The position numbers and the translations under genes are program-made. Below, piece by piece: positions 54,187-62,791 of a stretch of 64,000 nucleotides of DNA (positions are counted from its first letter, which is position 1; every line of letters begins with the position of its first letter). Origin of the DNA: Microvirga sp. ACRRW (lineage in GTDB: Bacteria > Pseudomonadota > Alphaproteobacteria > Rhizobiales > Beijerinckiaceae); NCBI RefSeq assembly GCF_022346925.1, contig NZ_JAKRNJ010000004.1, forward strand, positions 62,001-126,000, read 5' to 3'. Below the pieces are notes generated by a model. The model made no database searches, was not told the DNA's origin, and worked only from the letters and a program-made list of their open reading frames with translations.

Positions 54187-55017
54187 ATGAAGGTTGCACT
54201 CATCCAAATGAACGCCGGCCAGGACCGGATCGCCAATATCGCAAAGACTGCTCAACTCATCGAACGTGCCTGCGAAGAGGAACGCCCGGACCTCGTTGTT
54301 CTGCCAGAATGCTTCACCTTCTACGGCGGCGACGCGCAAAAGCAGGTCGCTGCCGCGGAGCCGTGCCCCGGTGGCGAAGCCTATGCAATGATGCAGGGGC
54401 TTGCCGCAAAATACCGTACGTTTATCCATGGCGGCTCCGTGAGTGAGCGCGAAGGAGATCGGGTGCGCAATACCACGCTCGTGTTCGACCGATCGGGTCG
54501 GGAAGTAGCGCGCTATCGCAAGATCCACATGTTCGCTATCACAACCCCGGATGGCGTTTCTTATGACGAGGGTAAGATCTACGAGGCCGGCACCGATATT
54601 GTGACCTACGATCTCGACGGCGTGACGGTCGGATGCACGATATGCTACGATCTGCGCTTTCCGGAACTCTTCCGCGCGCTCGTCGATGCCGGCGCGCAGG
54701 TCATTGCGGTTCCTGCGGCGTTTACCCTGCAGACCGGCAAGGAACATTGGGAGCCCCTGCTGCGCGCACGCGCCATCGAAACCCAATGCTACATCTTGGC
54801 ACCGGGGCAGGAAGGACCCTATGAGGAGGATGGCTTGACCCTGGCGAACTACGGCCACTCGATGATCGTGGAGCCTTGGGGAACCGTCACGGCCCGACTG
54901 GGAATCGGCGAAGGTATCGTTGCCGCGCGTCTCGACATGGAGGCCGTCGCCGCTTCACGCCGTCGCATTCCGCTGGCACAGCATCGGCGCGTCCCCTTCC
55001 AAACAAGGCTGTCATGA
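54187..55017 (+). CDS. Nitrilase-superfamily carbon-nitrogen hydrolase
   Basis: A 276-residue amidase of the nitrilase superfamily. The catalytic triad is visible as Glu41 (VVLPECF), Lys112 (RYRKIHMF) and Cys153 (CTICYDLRFPELFR). It is most like the Nit/omega-amidase branch, which hydrolyses amides of small acids rather than nitriles. ATG 54187 is preferred; a TTG at 54178 overlapping the ATPase stop is an alternative. Its stop overlaps the next start by 4 bases. Confidence 0.92.
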   Translation: MKVALIQMNAGQDRIANIAKTAQLIERACEEERPDLVVLPECFTFYGGDAQKQVAAAEPCPGGEAYAMMQGLAAKYRTFIHGGSVSEREGDRVRNTTLVFDRSGREVARYRKIHMFAITTPDGVSYDEGKIYEAGTDIVTYDLDGVTVGCTICYDLRFPELFRALVDAGAQVIAVPAAFTLQTGKEHWEPLLRARAIETQCYILAPGQEGPYEEDGLTLANYGHSMIVEPWGTVTARLGIGEGIVAARLDMEAVAASRRRIPLAQHRRVPFQTRLS

Positions 55018-56180
55018 CACATTGCAGCACGCGCTTTCATCGTAAGGTCAACGATACGCTGGACCCGCATCGCATCCAGCGGGCCGTCGATCGCGTCTTT
55101 CCCGAAGACGCGATGACTTTCGCGATCCGTACGCTGACATCCTGGACCGGCTATGCTGAGACGCCTTTGATCGACCTCCCCGATATCAGCCGGAGGTTGG
55201 GAATCGCACGCATAGGCTACAAGGACGAGGCTAGCCGGTTTGGCTTGGGCAGCTTCAAGGCTCTAGGCGGCGCCTATGCGGTTTCCCGCGTGCTAGAGAG
55301 AGATAATCTGGGAACGGAGAGCGATCCCCAGAATTTCACGGTGATCAGCGCAACAGCTGGCAATCATGGTCGCTCCGTAGCCTGGGGCGCGCAACGCGTA
55401 GGCTGTCGGTGCATCATTCTTGTCCACCCGGGTGTCAGTCTGGACAGGCGCGATGCGATCGCGGCTTATGGAGCGGAAATCCGGGAAGTGCCTGGCACCT
55501 ATGACGACAGCGTAGATGAAGCCTTCCGACTCGCGGCAGAGAACGGATGGACCGTCGTCTCCGATACCAGTCGCCAGGGCTACGAGGATATCCCGTCGCT
55601 CGTAATGCACGGCTACGGCGTCATGATCGAGGAAGCCATCACGCAGTGGGGAGACGAGCCTCCGACACATGTCTTCGTTCAGGTGGGCGTAGGCGGCCTC
55701 GCCGCTGCTGTGCTTCAAGGTTTGTGGCGGCGCTGGGCAAATACGGGCGTGCGGTTCGTTTGCGTCGAGCCTGCGGCAGCCGACTGCTTCTTCCAGAGCG
55801 TCGAGCAGGGTAGCTCGGTCAAGATCGAGGGGGAGCTTGCGACGATGATGGTTTGCCTTGCCTGTGGTGAGATGTCTTCGCGGGCATGGGAGGTCTTGTC
55901 TGCCGGCGCTACCGACGCTATCCGCATCGACGACATGGCAGCCGCCCAGGCAATGAGACTGCTGGCAGGAGACGGCGTGGAGCGCACGCCAGTCATCGCA
56001 GGCGAATCCGGTGCGGCAGGCCTAGCGGCTCTTGTCGTTGCGGCAGGCCACCCAGAACTCGCATCGGGACTTGGATTGACCCCTGATAGTCGTGTGCTGT
56101 TGTCCGGCAGCGAAGGCGCTCTCGACCCGTCACTCTTCAGAACCATCGTCGGATGGGATCCTGATTTGGCGACGGCTTGA
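55014..56180 (+). CDS. Diaminopropionate ammonia-lyase-like PLP enzyme
   Basis: A 388-residue fold-type II PLP enzyme. The PLP lysine is in GLGSFKALGGAYAV, the phosphate/cofactor loops in SATAGNHGRSVAWGAQ and VGVGGLAAAV, and the family block MMVCLACGEMSSRAWEVL is close to that of DpaL (2,3-diaminopropionate to pyruvate and two ammonia). I therefore call it diaminopropionate ammonia-lyase-like; a related 3-amino or 3-hydroxy amino acid as substrate is possible. Translational coupling links it to the amidase gene. Confidence 0.85.
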   Translation: MTHCSTRFHRKVNDTLDPHRIQRAVDRVFPEDAMTFAIRTLTSWTGYAETPLIDLPDISRRLGIARIGYKDEASRFGLGSFKALGGAYAVSRVLERDNLGTESDPQNFTVISATAGNHGRSVAWGAQRVGCRCIILVHPGVSLDRRDAIAAYGAEIREVPGTYDDSVDEAFRLAAENGWTVVSDTSRQGYEDIPSLVMHGYGVMIEEAITQWGDEPPTHVFVQVGVGGLAAAVLQGLWRRWANTGVRFVCVEPAAADCFFQSVEQGSSVKIEGELATMMVCLACGEMSSRAWEVLSAGATDAIRIDDMAAAQAMRLLAGDGVERTPVIAGESGAAGLAALVVAAGHPELASGLGLTPDSRVLLSGSEGALDPSLFRTIVGWDPDLATA

Positions 56181-56200
56181 TTGCGCACTAGAAGGTAGCC

Positions 56201-57061
56201 ATGTCACGTCCGACTCAAAAAGAGCTTTCCCAGGAATTGTTGCGACTGATCGGCACTCCGGAGTTGCCGATCGGATCTCATCATAGTGAGCGCAGTCTGG
56301 CAGCGCGTTTCGGCGTATCCCGCACCCCGCTCCGCTCGGCCCTCCAAGACTTGGCCGAGACGGGCAACGTCATGCTGGACGGTCGCCGGGGCTGGGCCAT
56401 CATGTCACGCGGCATGGAAGGTCGCGACGGGCCCGCGCGAGATCCAGAGGCGGATCTGGGCTTTCGCCTTTGCCGCGACCGCTTCCTGGGAATGTTGCCG
56501 CAAGCCATTTCCGAAACAGAATTGATTAAGCGCTACGACACGACGCGCGGAGAGCTTCAACGCGCCCTTGCGGGCCTCGTACGGGATGGGATGATCGAGC
56601 GAAGCCGAGGTTATGGCTGGCGCTTCCTGCCCATGCTTGACGACCAGCGGTCGCGCATCGCCTCTTACGACCTGCGGATTGCGATAGAACCGGCGGCGAT
56701 CCTTGCCGAGACCTTCTCCATCGACCGGGAGCGCCTGGCCGATCTGCGTGAGCGCCATGATAATCTCCTCGCAGGCGGATTGGCATCGGCATCTGCACGG
56801 GTTCTGTTCGAGGCCAATGCCGACTTTCACCTGATGCTGGTGGAGATGTCAGGAAACGAGTTCTTCGTCGAGGCCATCGGACGTCAGAACCAGCTGCGCA
56901 GAATCGTGGAGTACTCGACACAAGTGGATCGGGAGAGAATGCGCCAGTCATGCCTCGAGCATCTGGCCATCATCGACGCTCTCGAAGCGGGTGACCGCAA
57001 CTGGGCGGCAACATTGATGGAGCGGCATCTCAAGGCCGCAAAGACGCTTCTTCAGCCATAA
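56201..57061 (+). CDS. GntR/FCD regulator with two winged helices
   Basis: A 286-residue regulator. A GntR winged helix (residues about 8-66, HSERSLAARFGVSRTPLRSALQDLAETGNV) is followed by a second one (about 83-140, SETELIKRYDTTRGELQRALAGLVRDGMIERSRGYGWRFLP) and then a C-terminal all-helical FCD effector domain (about 150-275). Normal FadR-type regulators have one winged helix. It is 20 bases after the ammonia-lyase and probably regulates this cluster. A paralogue with the same layout lies at 58021. Confidence 0.85.
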   Translation: MSRPTQKELSQELLRLIGTPELPIGSHHSERSLAARFGVSRTPLRSALQDLAETGNVMLDGRRGWAIMSRGMEGRDGPARDPEADLGFRLCRDRFLGMLPQAISETELIKRYDTTRGELQRALAGLVRDGMIERSRGYGWRFLPMLDDQRSRIASYDLRIAIEPAAILAETFSIDRERLADLRERHDNLLAGGLASASARVLFEANADFHLMLVEMSGNEFFVEAIGRQNQLRRIVEYSTQVDRERMRQSCLEHLAIIDALEAGDRNWAATLMERHLKAAKTLLQP

Positions 57062-57089
57062 TTTCAATTCGAGACAAGGCACGACCCTA

Positions 57090-57851
57090 ATGACAAACAA
57101 CCCGAAAACGCTTCGCAAGGATCTCGGCTGCTGGCTGGCGACACCTGACATCGTCTTCATTGAGATCGCGGCCCAGGTTGGATACGGGACTCTCGTGCTC
57201 GATGTTGAGCATGGAACTCTCGACCTGAAGGACCTCGATCGCCTGATCCCCTTCGCGCGAGCGCTTGGGATGGATGTTCTCGTCAAAGTAGAGGGTCCGC
57301 ACGCTGAGCCGATCCAGCAGGCTCTCGACTTCGGGGCCAATGGCGTGGTCATTCCTCACATCGCCGGGGTCGAGCATGCCCGTATGATTTGCGCAGCCGC
57401 GAAATATCCCCTGCTCGGCACGCGCAGCTATGCCGGAGCGCGGACCGTGCGATATGGAGCGCCGACGGACAGCTACTTCGCGGATGACAACCTGGCGACA
57501 AAATGCTTCCCGATGATCGAGACGGCGGAAGCCCTCGCGGATGTCGAGGCCATTCTCTCACTCCCGTCAGTGGACGGCGTTTTCGTGGGCCCGTCGGACC
57601 TGTCCCTGACGAGTGGGCGAGGTCGGTATCGGTTCACCGATGAGGATCGCAAGGATATTGCCCATATTGCGCGGAGCTGCCGGAGCGCCGGAAAGCCTTG
57701 GCTCATGCCGGCTTGGAGCCTTTCGGAGCAGGCTTTTGCAACCGAATATGGCGCATCCGTGCAGGTTGTCATGGAGCAGCAATCGGCAATGTATTCCGGC
57801 TTGGTTGCAGGCTTTCAACAGGCTGTGAACCCAGGCGCCTCCAAAACGTAA
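57090..57851 (+). CDS. HpcH/HpaI-family class II aldolase
   Basis: A 253-residue aldolase of the HpaI/citrate-lyase-beta family, which joins or splits pyruvate (or oxaloacetate) and an aldehyde. Blocks seen: VLDVEHGTLDLKDL, ANGVVIPHIAGVEHARMI, the metal-binding PMIETAEAL glutamate and SVDGVFVGPSDLSL with the metal-binding aspartate. It is 28 bases after the GntR gene. It may release pyruvate or an aldehyde from a pathway intermediate. Confidence 0.88.
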   Translation: MTNNPKTLRKDLGCWLATPDIVFIEIAAQVGYGTLVLDVEHGTLDLKDLDRLIPFARALGMDVLVKVEGPHAEPIQQALDFGANGVVIPHIAGVEHARMICAAAKYPLLGTRSYAGARTVRYGAPTDSYFADDNLATKCFPMIETAEALADVEAILSLPSVDGVFVGPSDLSLTSGRGRYRFTDEDRKDIAHIARSCRSAGKPWLMPAWSLSEQAFATEYGASVQVVMEQQSAMYSGLVAGFQQAVNPGASKT

Positions 57852-58020
57852 GGCAGATGACGTCGCCGATATCTTCGGCTGCAATGAGCTAGAGATCGCA
57901 ACTGCTCGACCGGGCCCTCAAACGGTCGAGCGGGCTAATCTGACCGCATGCATGTCAGCGCGTTGAAAACCAGACGATGGTTAGTGTATTTTCCCAAGTG
58001 AGTACAAAAGCGATTTTCGA
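57852..58020. promoter_or_regulatory. Promoter region between the two halves of the catabolic cluster
   Basis: A 169-base gap separates the aldolase gene from the second GntR gene. An imperfect GACCGGGCCCTCAAACGGTC-like dyad near 57908 and an AT-rich stretch near 57985 could hold a terminator and a promoter, but no unambiguous boxes are seen. Confidence 0.3.
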
Positions 58021-58899
58021 ATGGTAGAGACCGCCCGACGCCCGACGAAGCTGCAGCTTGACTTGGCCAAGCGAATTGCTGCCCTCGCGTGTGAACGTGA
58101 ATGGCCCATTGGTCATCATCTACGGGAATCGGCCATTGCTGAGGAATTCGGCGTCTCTAGAACCCCGGTTAGAGTGGCGTTACAATTGCTCGCTGATCGC
58201 GGCGTCGTCGATTCACGCCCCAATCAAGGCTTCTTCTTGAAGAAGCAGCTCGAACAGGAGGCTACCCTCAAACTGCCTGGAGCACGCGATGACGAGATTC
58301 GCGACGCATTGTTGCGTGATCATGCGAGCGGTAAGTTACCCCAGAACCTGATCGAAACCGACTTGCTGCGGCTTTACAATGTCAGGCGAAGCGCATTGAC
58401 CCGTATTCTCCGCAGCATTGCCGAAGAGGGCCTCATCAAGAGACGGCCCGGCCATGGCTGGAGTTTCGTGCCTTCCCTAGGCTCGCAGGAAGCGCGCTAT
58501 GAAAGCTACCGCTTTCGAATGATGGTCGAAGCCATGGCGCTCATCGAACCTGGCTTCCGGTTGATACCGGAGAAGATCTCGCAATGCCGTGCGGATCATG
58601 CGGCCTTTCTGTCCGAGGTCGAAAGAGGTGCATCCCCTCACCGCTTCTTCGAGATCAATTCGCAGTTCCATCTCGTGCTGGCGCTATGCTCGCATAATCG
58701 TTTCGTAGTCCAAGCTGTCGAGGCCCAGAATGCGCTGCGTCGACTGAGCGAATATGCCGAATATGCGGATCTCGACCGGGATACGTTGCGGCGCTCATGC
58801 CAAGAGCACTTGCAGATACTGGATTTACTCGAGCGCGGCGAAAATCAGCTCGCGGCCGAACTGATGCGCCAACACCTGGCGCGCAATATCGACGCCTGA
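58021..58899 (+). CDS. Second GntR/FCD regulator with two winged helices
   Basis: A 292-residue paralogue of the 56201 product. Winged helix one is at about residues 10-72 (HLRESAIAEEFGVSRTPVRVALQLLADRGVV) and winged helix two at about 92-150 (IETDLLRLYNVRRSALTRILRSIAEEGLIKRRPGHGWSF), followed by the FCD effector domain. It precedes the aminotransferase operon by 122 bases and probably controls that half of the cluster. Start: ATG 58021. Confidence 0.85.
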   Translation: MVETARRPTKLQLDLAKRIAALACEREWPIGHHLRESAIAEEFGVSRTPVRVALQLLADRGVVDSRPNQGFFLKKQLEQEATLKLPGARDDEIRDALLRDHASGKLPQNLIETDLLRLYNVRRSALTRILRSIAEEGLIKRRPGHGWSFVPSLGSQEARYESYRFRMMVEAMALIEPGFRLIPEKISQCRADHAAFLSEVERGASPHRFFEINSQFHLVLALCSHNRFVVQAVEAQNALRRLSEYAEYADLDRDTLRRSCQEHLQILDLLERGENQLAAELMRQHLARNIDA

Positions 58900-58961
58900 A
58901 CGGCACCCTCCCACAGCAAGGAATATTTGTTGCCAGACCGATGAGGAAAGGCAGCTTTTTC

Positions 58962-58990
58962 TTGACAAAGTTTTTTTTCCAACAAAAATA
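58962..58990 (+). promoter_or_regulatory. Candidate promoter of the aminotransferase operon
   Basis: TTGACA (58962-58967) is followed after 17 bp by AAAATA (58985-58990), with an eight-T run in the spacer. It lies 32 bases before ATG 59022. Confidence 0.5.
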
Positions 58991-59021
58991 CGATCATAAG
59001 AAATACACAGGAACCCTCTCC

Positions 59022-60350
59022 ATGTCCTCTTCCCTCTCGACCGTGACGAACAAGCCAGATGCTTTCTGGATGCCTTTCACTGCCAATCGCCGGTTCAAGG
59101 ACAACCCGCGTCTGTTCACTGGGGCAGAGGGAAACTACTATCTGACCAGCGACGGCACGCGTATCCTGGACGGAATGGCAGGCCTCTGGTGTGTGAACGC
59201 GGGACATGGCCATCCCCGGATTCAGGAGGCGATCAAAGCTCAGGCGGACGGGCTGGATTTCGTGTCGAGTTTCAATATGGGCCATCCGCTAGCCTTCCAG
59301 CTGGCCGCGAGGATTACAGAGATCCTGCCCGCAGGATTGGATCACGTTTTCTTCACGAATTCTGGTTCGGAATCCGTCGATACCGCGCTGAAGATCGCGC
59401 TCGCCTATCATCGTCAGCGTGGCGAGGCCACCCGCACCAAGCTCGTTGGCCGGGCACGCGGCTATCACGGCATGGGCTTTGGCGGATTGTCAGTCTCGGG
59501 CATCAGCCGTCACCGCCGTGATTTCGGCCCGCTGATGGGCGGCACCATGCATCTGCCGCATACTCTCAACATTGAGCAGAACGCCTTCTCGCGCGGGCAG
59601 CCGGCTTGGGGCGCGCATCTGGCCGATGAGCTGGAGCGGTTGGTGCAGATCCATGACGCCTCTACCATCGCTGCGGTGATCGTCGAGCCGGTGGCGGGCT
59701 CGACCGGCGTTCTGCCGCCGCCGCAGGGCTATCTGCAGCGGCTGCGCGAAATCTGCACCCGGCACGGTATTCTTCTGATCTTCGACGAGGTGATCTCAGG
59801 CTTCGGAAGAATGGGCGCCTCCTGCGCGGCTGAGGCCTTCGGCGTGTTGCCCGACATGATCACAACCGCCAAAGGATTGACCAACGGCGCCGTGCCGATG
59901 GGTGCTACGATCGTCAGCCCGCAGATCTACAATGCCTTCATGGATGGGCCTGATACTGGAATCGAGCTGTTCCATGGCTACACCTATTCGGCCCATCCCT
60001 TGGCCTGCGCTGCAGGTCTTGCGACCTTGGCCGTCTATGAAGAAGAAGGTTTGTTCCAGCGCGCGGCGGAAATCGCCAAGCACTGGGAAGAGGCTGCGCA
60101 TTCGTTGAAGGGCGCTCCGCACGTCATCGACGTGCGCAATTACGGTCTTGTCGCTGCGGTGGAATTCTCGCCCCGTCCGGGTGCGGCCGGGGTGCGGGCC
60201 AGCGAATGCGCCGAGCTTTGCTATCAGCAAGGCGTTCTCGTTCGTCCAGGAGCCGATCTGATCGTTCTCTCGCCGCCGCTGACGATCGAGAAGACAGAGA
60301 TCGATCGCATCTTCGACTCAATCCGTAAGTCTCTGGACAAGGTAGCCTGA
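59022..60350 (+). CDS. Class III omega-amino acid:pyruvate aminotransferase
   Basis: A 442-residue PLP enzyme of the omega-transaminase family (beta-alanine:pyruvate type). Family blocks: FFTNSGSESVDTALKIALAYH, GYHGMGFGGLSVSG, FDEVISGFGRMGA with the PLP-binding aspartate, and TTAKGLTNGAVPMGA with the PLP lysine. It moves a terminal amino group to pyruvate, giving alanine and a semialdehyde. The aldehyde dehydrogenase gene starts 2 bases after its stop. Confidence 0.92.
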   Translation: MSSSLSTVTNKPDAFWMPFTANRRFKDNPRLFTGAEGNYYLTSDGTRILDGMAGLWCVNAGHGHPRIQEAIKAQADGLDFVSSFNMGHPLAFQLAARITEILPAGLDHVFFTNSGSESVDTALKIALAYHRQRGEATRTKLVGRARGYHGMGFGGLSVSGISRHRRDFGPLMGGTMHLPHTLNIEQNAFSRGQPAWGAHLADELERLVQIHDASTIAAVIVEPVAGSTGVLPPPQGYLQRLREICTRHGILLIFDEVISGFGRMGASCAAEAFGVLPDMITTAKGLTNGAVPMGATIVSPQIYNAFMDGPDTGIELFHGYTYSAHPLACAAGLATLAVYEEEGLFQRAAEIAKHWEEAAHSLKGAPHVIDVRNYGLVAAVEFSPRPGAAGVRASECAELCYQQGVLVRPGADLIVLSPPLTIEKTEIDRIFDSIRKSLDKVA

Positions 60351-60352
60351 TC

Positions 60353-61786
60353 ATGAGCGTGACGTATCCAGAACTCAGCCTGCATATCGGTGGGAAGAGG
60401 CTGAAAGGCTCCGGTGCGCGGATCGACGTCATCGATCCGGCGACCGAAAAGGTGATCGGACAGGTATCGGGTGCCTCGGCAGCCGATCTCGACCGAGCGC
60501 TGGCTGCCGCCGAGAAAGGCTTCGGCCTTTGGCGCGCCGTTGCAGTGCATCAGCGTTGCGCCATTCTGCGCCGCGCTGCGGCGTTGCTGCGGGAGAGAGT
60601 AGAGAGCCTGGCTGCAGTGCTGGTGCTTGAACAAGGCAAAAGCCTTTCCGAGGCACGCGGCGAGATCAATGCCTCGGCAGAAGTGTTCGAATGGTTTGCT
60701 GAAGAGGGACGCCGTGCCTATGGCAGGATCATCCCCGACCGCACGTCGACCGGGCGGATGCTGGTCGTGCGAGAGCCCGTCGGCCCCGTCGCTGCCTTCA
60801 CGCCCTGGAACTTTCCCGCGCTGACGCCGGCACGCAAGATTGCCGGTGCTCTTGCTGCGGGCTGCTCGATCATCATCAAACCTTCCGAGGAAACCCCAGC
60901 GACCTGCCTTGCACTTATAGAGGCATGTGTAGAAGCGGGCGTTCCCGAAGGTGCGGTGAACATGGTGCTGGGCGAACCTGCGACCGTCTCAGCCCATCTG
61001 ATCCCCTCGCAGGTGATCCGCAAGATATCCTTTACCGGCTCGACTCTCGGAGGCCGCGCCGTCGCGGCGCTTGCGGCGCGGGCGCCTAAGCGGGCGACAC
61101 TGGAACTCGGCGGGCATGCTCCGGTCATCGTTTGCGCCGATGTCGATGTCGAAGCGGTCGCGCGCCTCAGCGCCAAGCGCAAATTCCGCAACGCGGGGCA
61201 AGTCTGCGTTTCTCCGACGCGCTTCTATGTCCATGCCGATATTATTGAGCCTTTTGCTGCGGAGTTTGCCCGAACCGCAAAAGAGATCACTCTAGGCCAT
61301 GGATTGGAATCGGGCACGGTGATGGGACCGCTGGCCAATGCACGCAGGCTGTCGGCGATCACAGAGCTCGTTGCGGATGCGCAGGCTAAGGGAGCGCGGT
61401 TGCTTTGCGGCGGCAAGGCTGTTGATGGCCCAGGGTATTTCTACCCGCCAACCGTTTTGAGTCATGTGCCTGAATGCGCCGCAATCATGACCCAGGAGCC
61501 GTTCGGTCCGGTTGCGCCAATCACGCCCTTCACCGATCTTGATGAGGTGATCGTTCGCGCGAACGCATTGGAGGTCGGACTGTCTGCTTTTGGTTTCAGC
61601 CGAGACGCTGCCACCGTCAACAAGCTTGGCTCCGCGCTGGAAGCGGGCATGGTCGGGATCAACCGCTTTGAGATTTCGCAAGCCGAGACGCCCTTCGGTG
61701 GAATCAAGGAAAGCGGCGACGGCCGCGAAGGTGGGATCGAAGGGTTGGAGGCCTATCTGACCACCAAGACGATCAGTCAGGCGTGA
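60353..61786 (+). CDS. NAD(P)-dependent succinate-semialdehyde-type dehydrogenase
   Basis: A 477-residue aldehyde dehydrogenase of the GabD group. Active-site glutamate in TLELGGHAPVIV, catalytic cysteine in NAGQVCVSPTRFYVH, and the NAD-binding block GPVAAFTPWNFPALTPARKI. It would oxidise the semialdehyde made by the preceding aminotransferase to an acid. It is very tightly coupled to that gene. The chain length of the aldehyde is not predictable. Confidence 0.92.
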   Translation: MSVTYPELSLHIGGKRLKGSGARIDVIDPATEKVIGQVSGASAADLDRALAAAEKGFGLWRAVAVHQRCAILRRAAALLRERVESLAAVLVLEQGKSLSEARGEINASAEVFEWFAEEGRRAYGRIIPDRTSTGRMLVVREPVGPVAAFTPWNFPALTPARKIAGALAAGCSIIIKPSEETPATCLALIEACVEAGVPEGAVNMVLGEPATVSAHLIPSQVIRKISFTGSTLGGRAVAALAARAPKRATLELGGHAPVIVCADVDVEAVARLSAKRKFRNAGQVCVSPTRFYVHADIIEPFAAEFARTAKEITLGHGLESGTVMGPLANARRLSAITELVADAQAKGARLLCGGKAVDGPGYFYPPTVLSHVPECAAIMTQEPFGPVAPITPFTDLDEVIVRANALEVGLSAFGFSRDAATVNKLGSALEAGMVGINRFEISQAETPFGGIKESGDGREGGIEGLEAYLTTKTISQA

Positions 61787-61796
61787 GGAGCGGGAC

Positions 61797-62642
61797 ATGG
61801 CGCGCAGGGGACACGGCAAGAAGCTTTCCTATTATCAGCAGGGCATGACGGCAATTTTCGCCTCGCAGAAAGATCAGCGCTTCAGTTACGGCTGTTACGT
61901 GCCTGAAAGCTATGATGAGGATGGAACGAACGACTATCCGTTGACGGTTTTGGTGCATGGCAGCACCCGCAACGTCGACATGCTTCGTCACCAGTTCCGC
62001 GAGTTCGCCGAGACGCATCAGACCATCGTTCTGGCCCCGTTGTTCCCCTGCGGGATCGTGATCCCGGGCGACATGCACAACTACAAGCGCATCCTTTTCG
62101 AGGGCATCCGCTACGATCTGATCCTGCTGTCAATGGTCGAAGAGATCTCCGCGCTTTATCGAATCCGCGGCGACAAGTTTCTGCTGCACGGATTTTCCGG
62201 CGGCGGGCAATTCGCGCACCGCTTTTTCTACCTTCACCCAGAACGGCTTGCTGGCGTGTCAATCGGCGCACCAGGGAGCGTAACGCTCCTGGACGACAAT
62301 AAGCCCTGGTGGGTGGGTACCGGTGGAATGGAGGAAATGTTCGGCCACGCACCGAACATCGACGCCATGCGCCGCGTGCCGGTGCAGATGGTGATCGGCG
62401 GTGACGACATTGAGACTTGGGATATCATTGTCGCTGAAAATTCGAGCAGCTGGATGGAAGGCATAAACGACAGTGGTGCGAACCGCATCGAGCGGTTGCG
62501 TCGGCTGGAGAGCAACTTCCTGACACACGGCATTGCCGTGCGCTTCGATGTCGTGCCCGGCGTGATGCATGTAGGCTCTCAGATGCACCCGGCCGTCCAA
62601 GCCTTCTTTTCCAGTCTTCTGTCGGGATCCAGAAACGGCTGA
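61797..62642 (+). CDS. Alpha/beta-hydrolase, paralogue of the 46962 gene
   Basis: A 281-residue hydrolase with the nucleophile elbow GFSGGGQFAHRFF, the conserved PLFPCGI and SIGAPGSVTLLD blocks, GINDSGANRIERLRRLE and a late VMHVGSQ histidine. It shares motif order and many identical blocks with the 46962 gene product. It is 10 bases after the aldehyde dehydrogenase gene and ends the second transcription unit. Confidence 0.85.
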   Translation: MARRGHGKKLSYYQQGMTAIFASQKDQRFSYGCYVPESYDEDGTNDYPLTVLVHGSTRNVDMLRHQFREFAETHQTIVLAPLFPCGIVIPGDMHNYKRILFEGIRYDLILLSMVEEISALYRIRGDKFLLHGFSGGGQFAHRFFYLHPERLAGVSIGAPGSVTLLDDNKPWWVGTGGMEEMFGHAPNIDAMRRVPVQMVIGGDDIETWDIIVAENSSSWMEGINDSGANRIERLRRLESNFLTHGIAVRFDVVPGVMHVGSQMHPAVQAFFSSLLSGSRNG

Positions 62643-62791
62643 TCATTAGCCTCTCATTCTGTTGCCAACGAAGCGTTTGGTGGAATGCCCCATTCCTTCG
62701 GGATTTTCCCGAGATGGAAGCATTTCGTCGACCTCACTAGTTAGGCCGCGGCTACCACCATTAATGCATCCGTTCTTGAGGGGCACAAATC

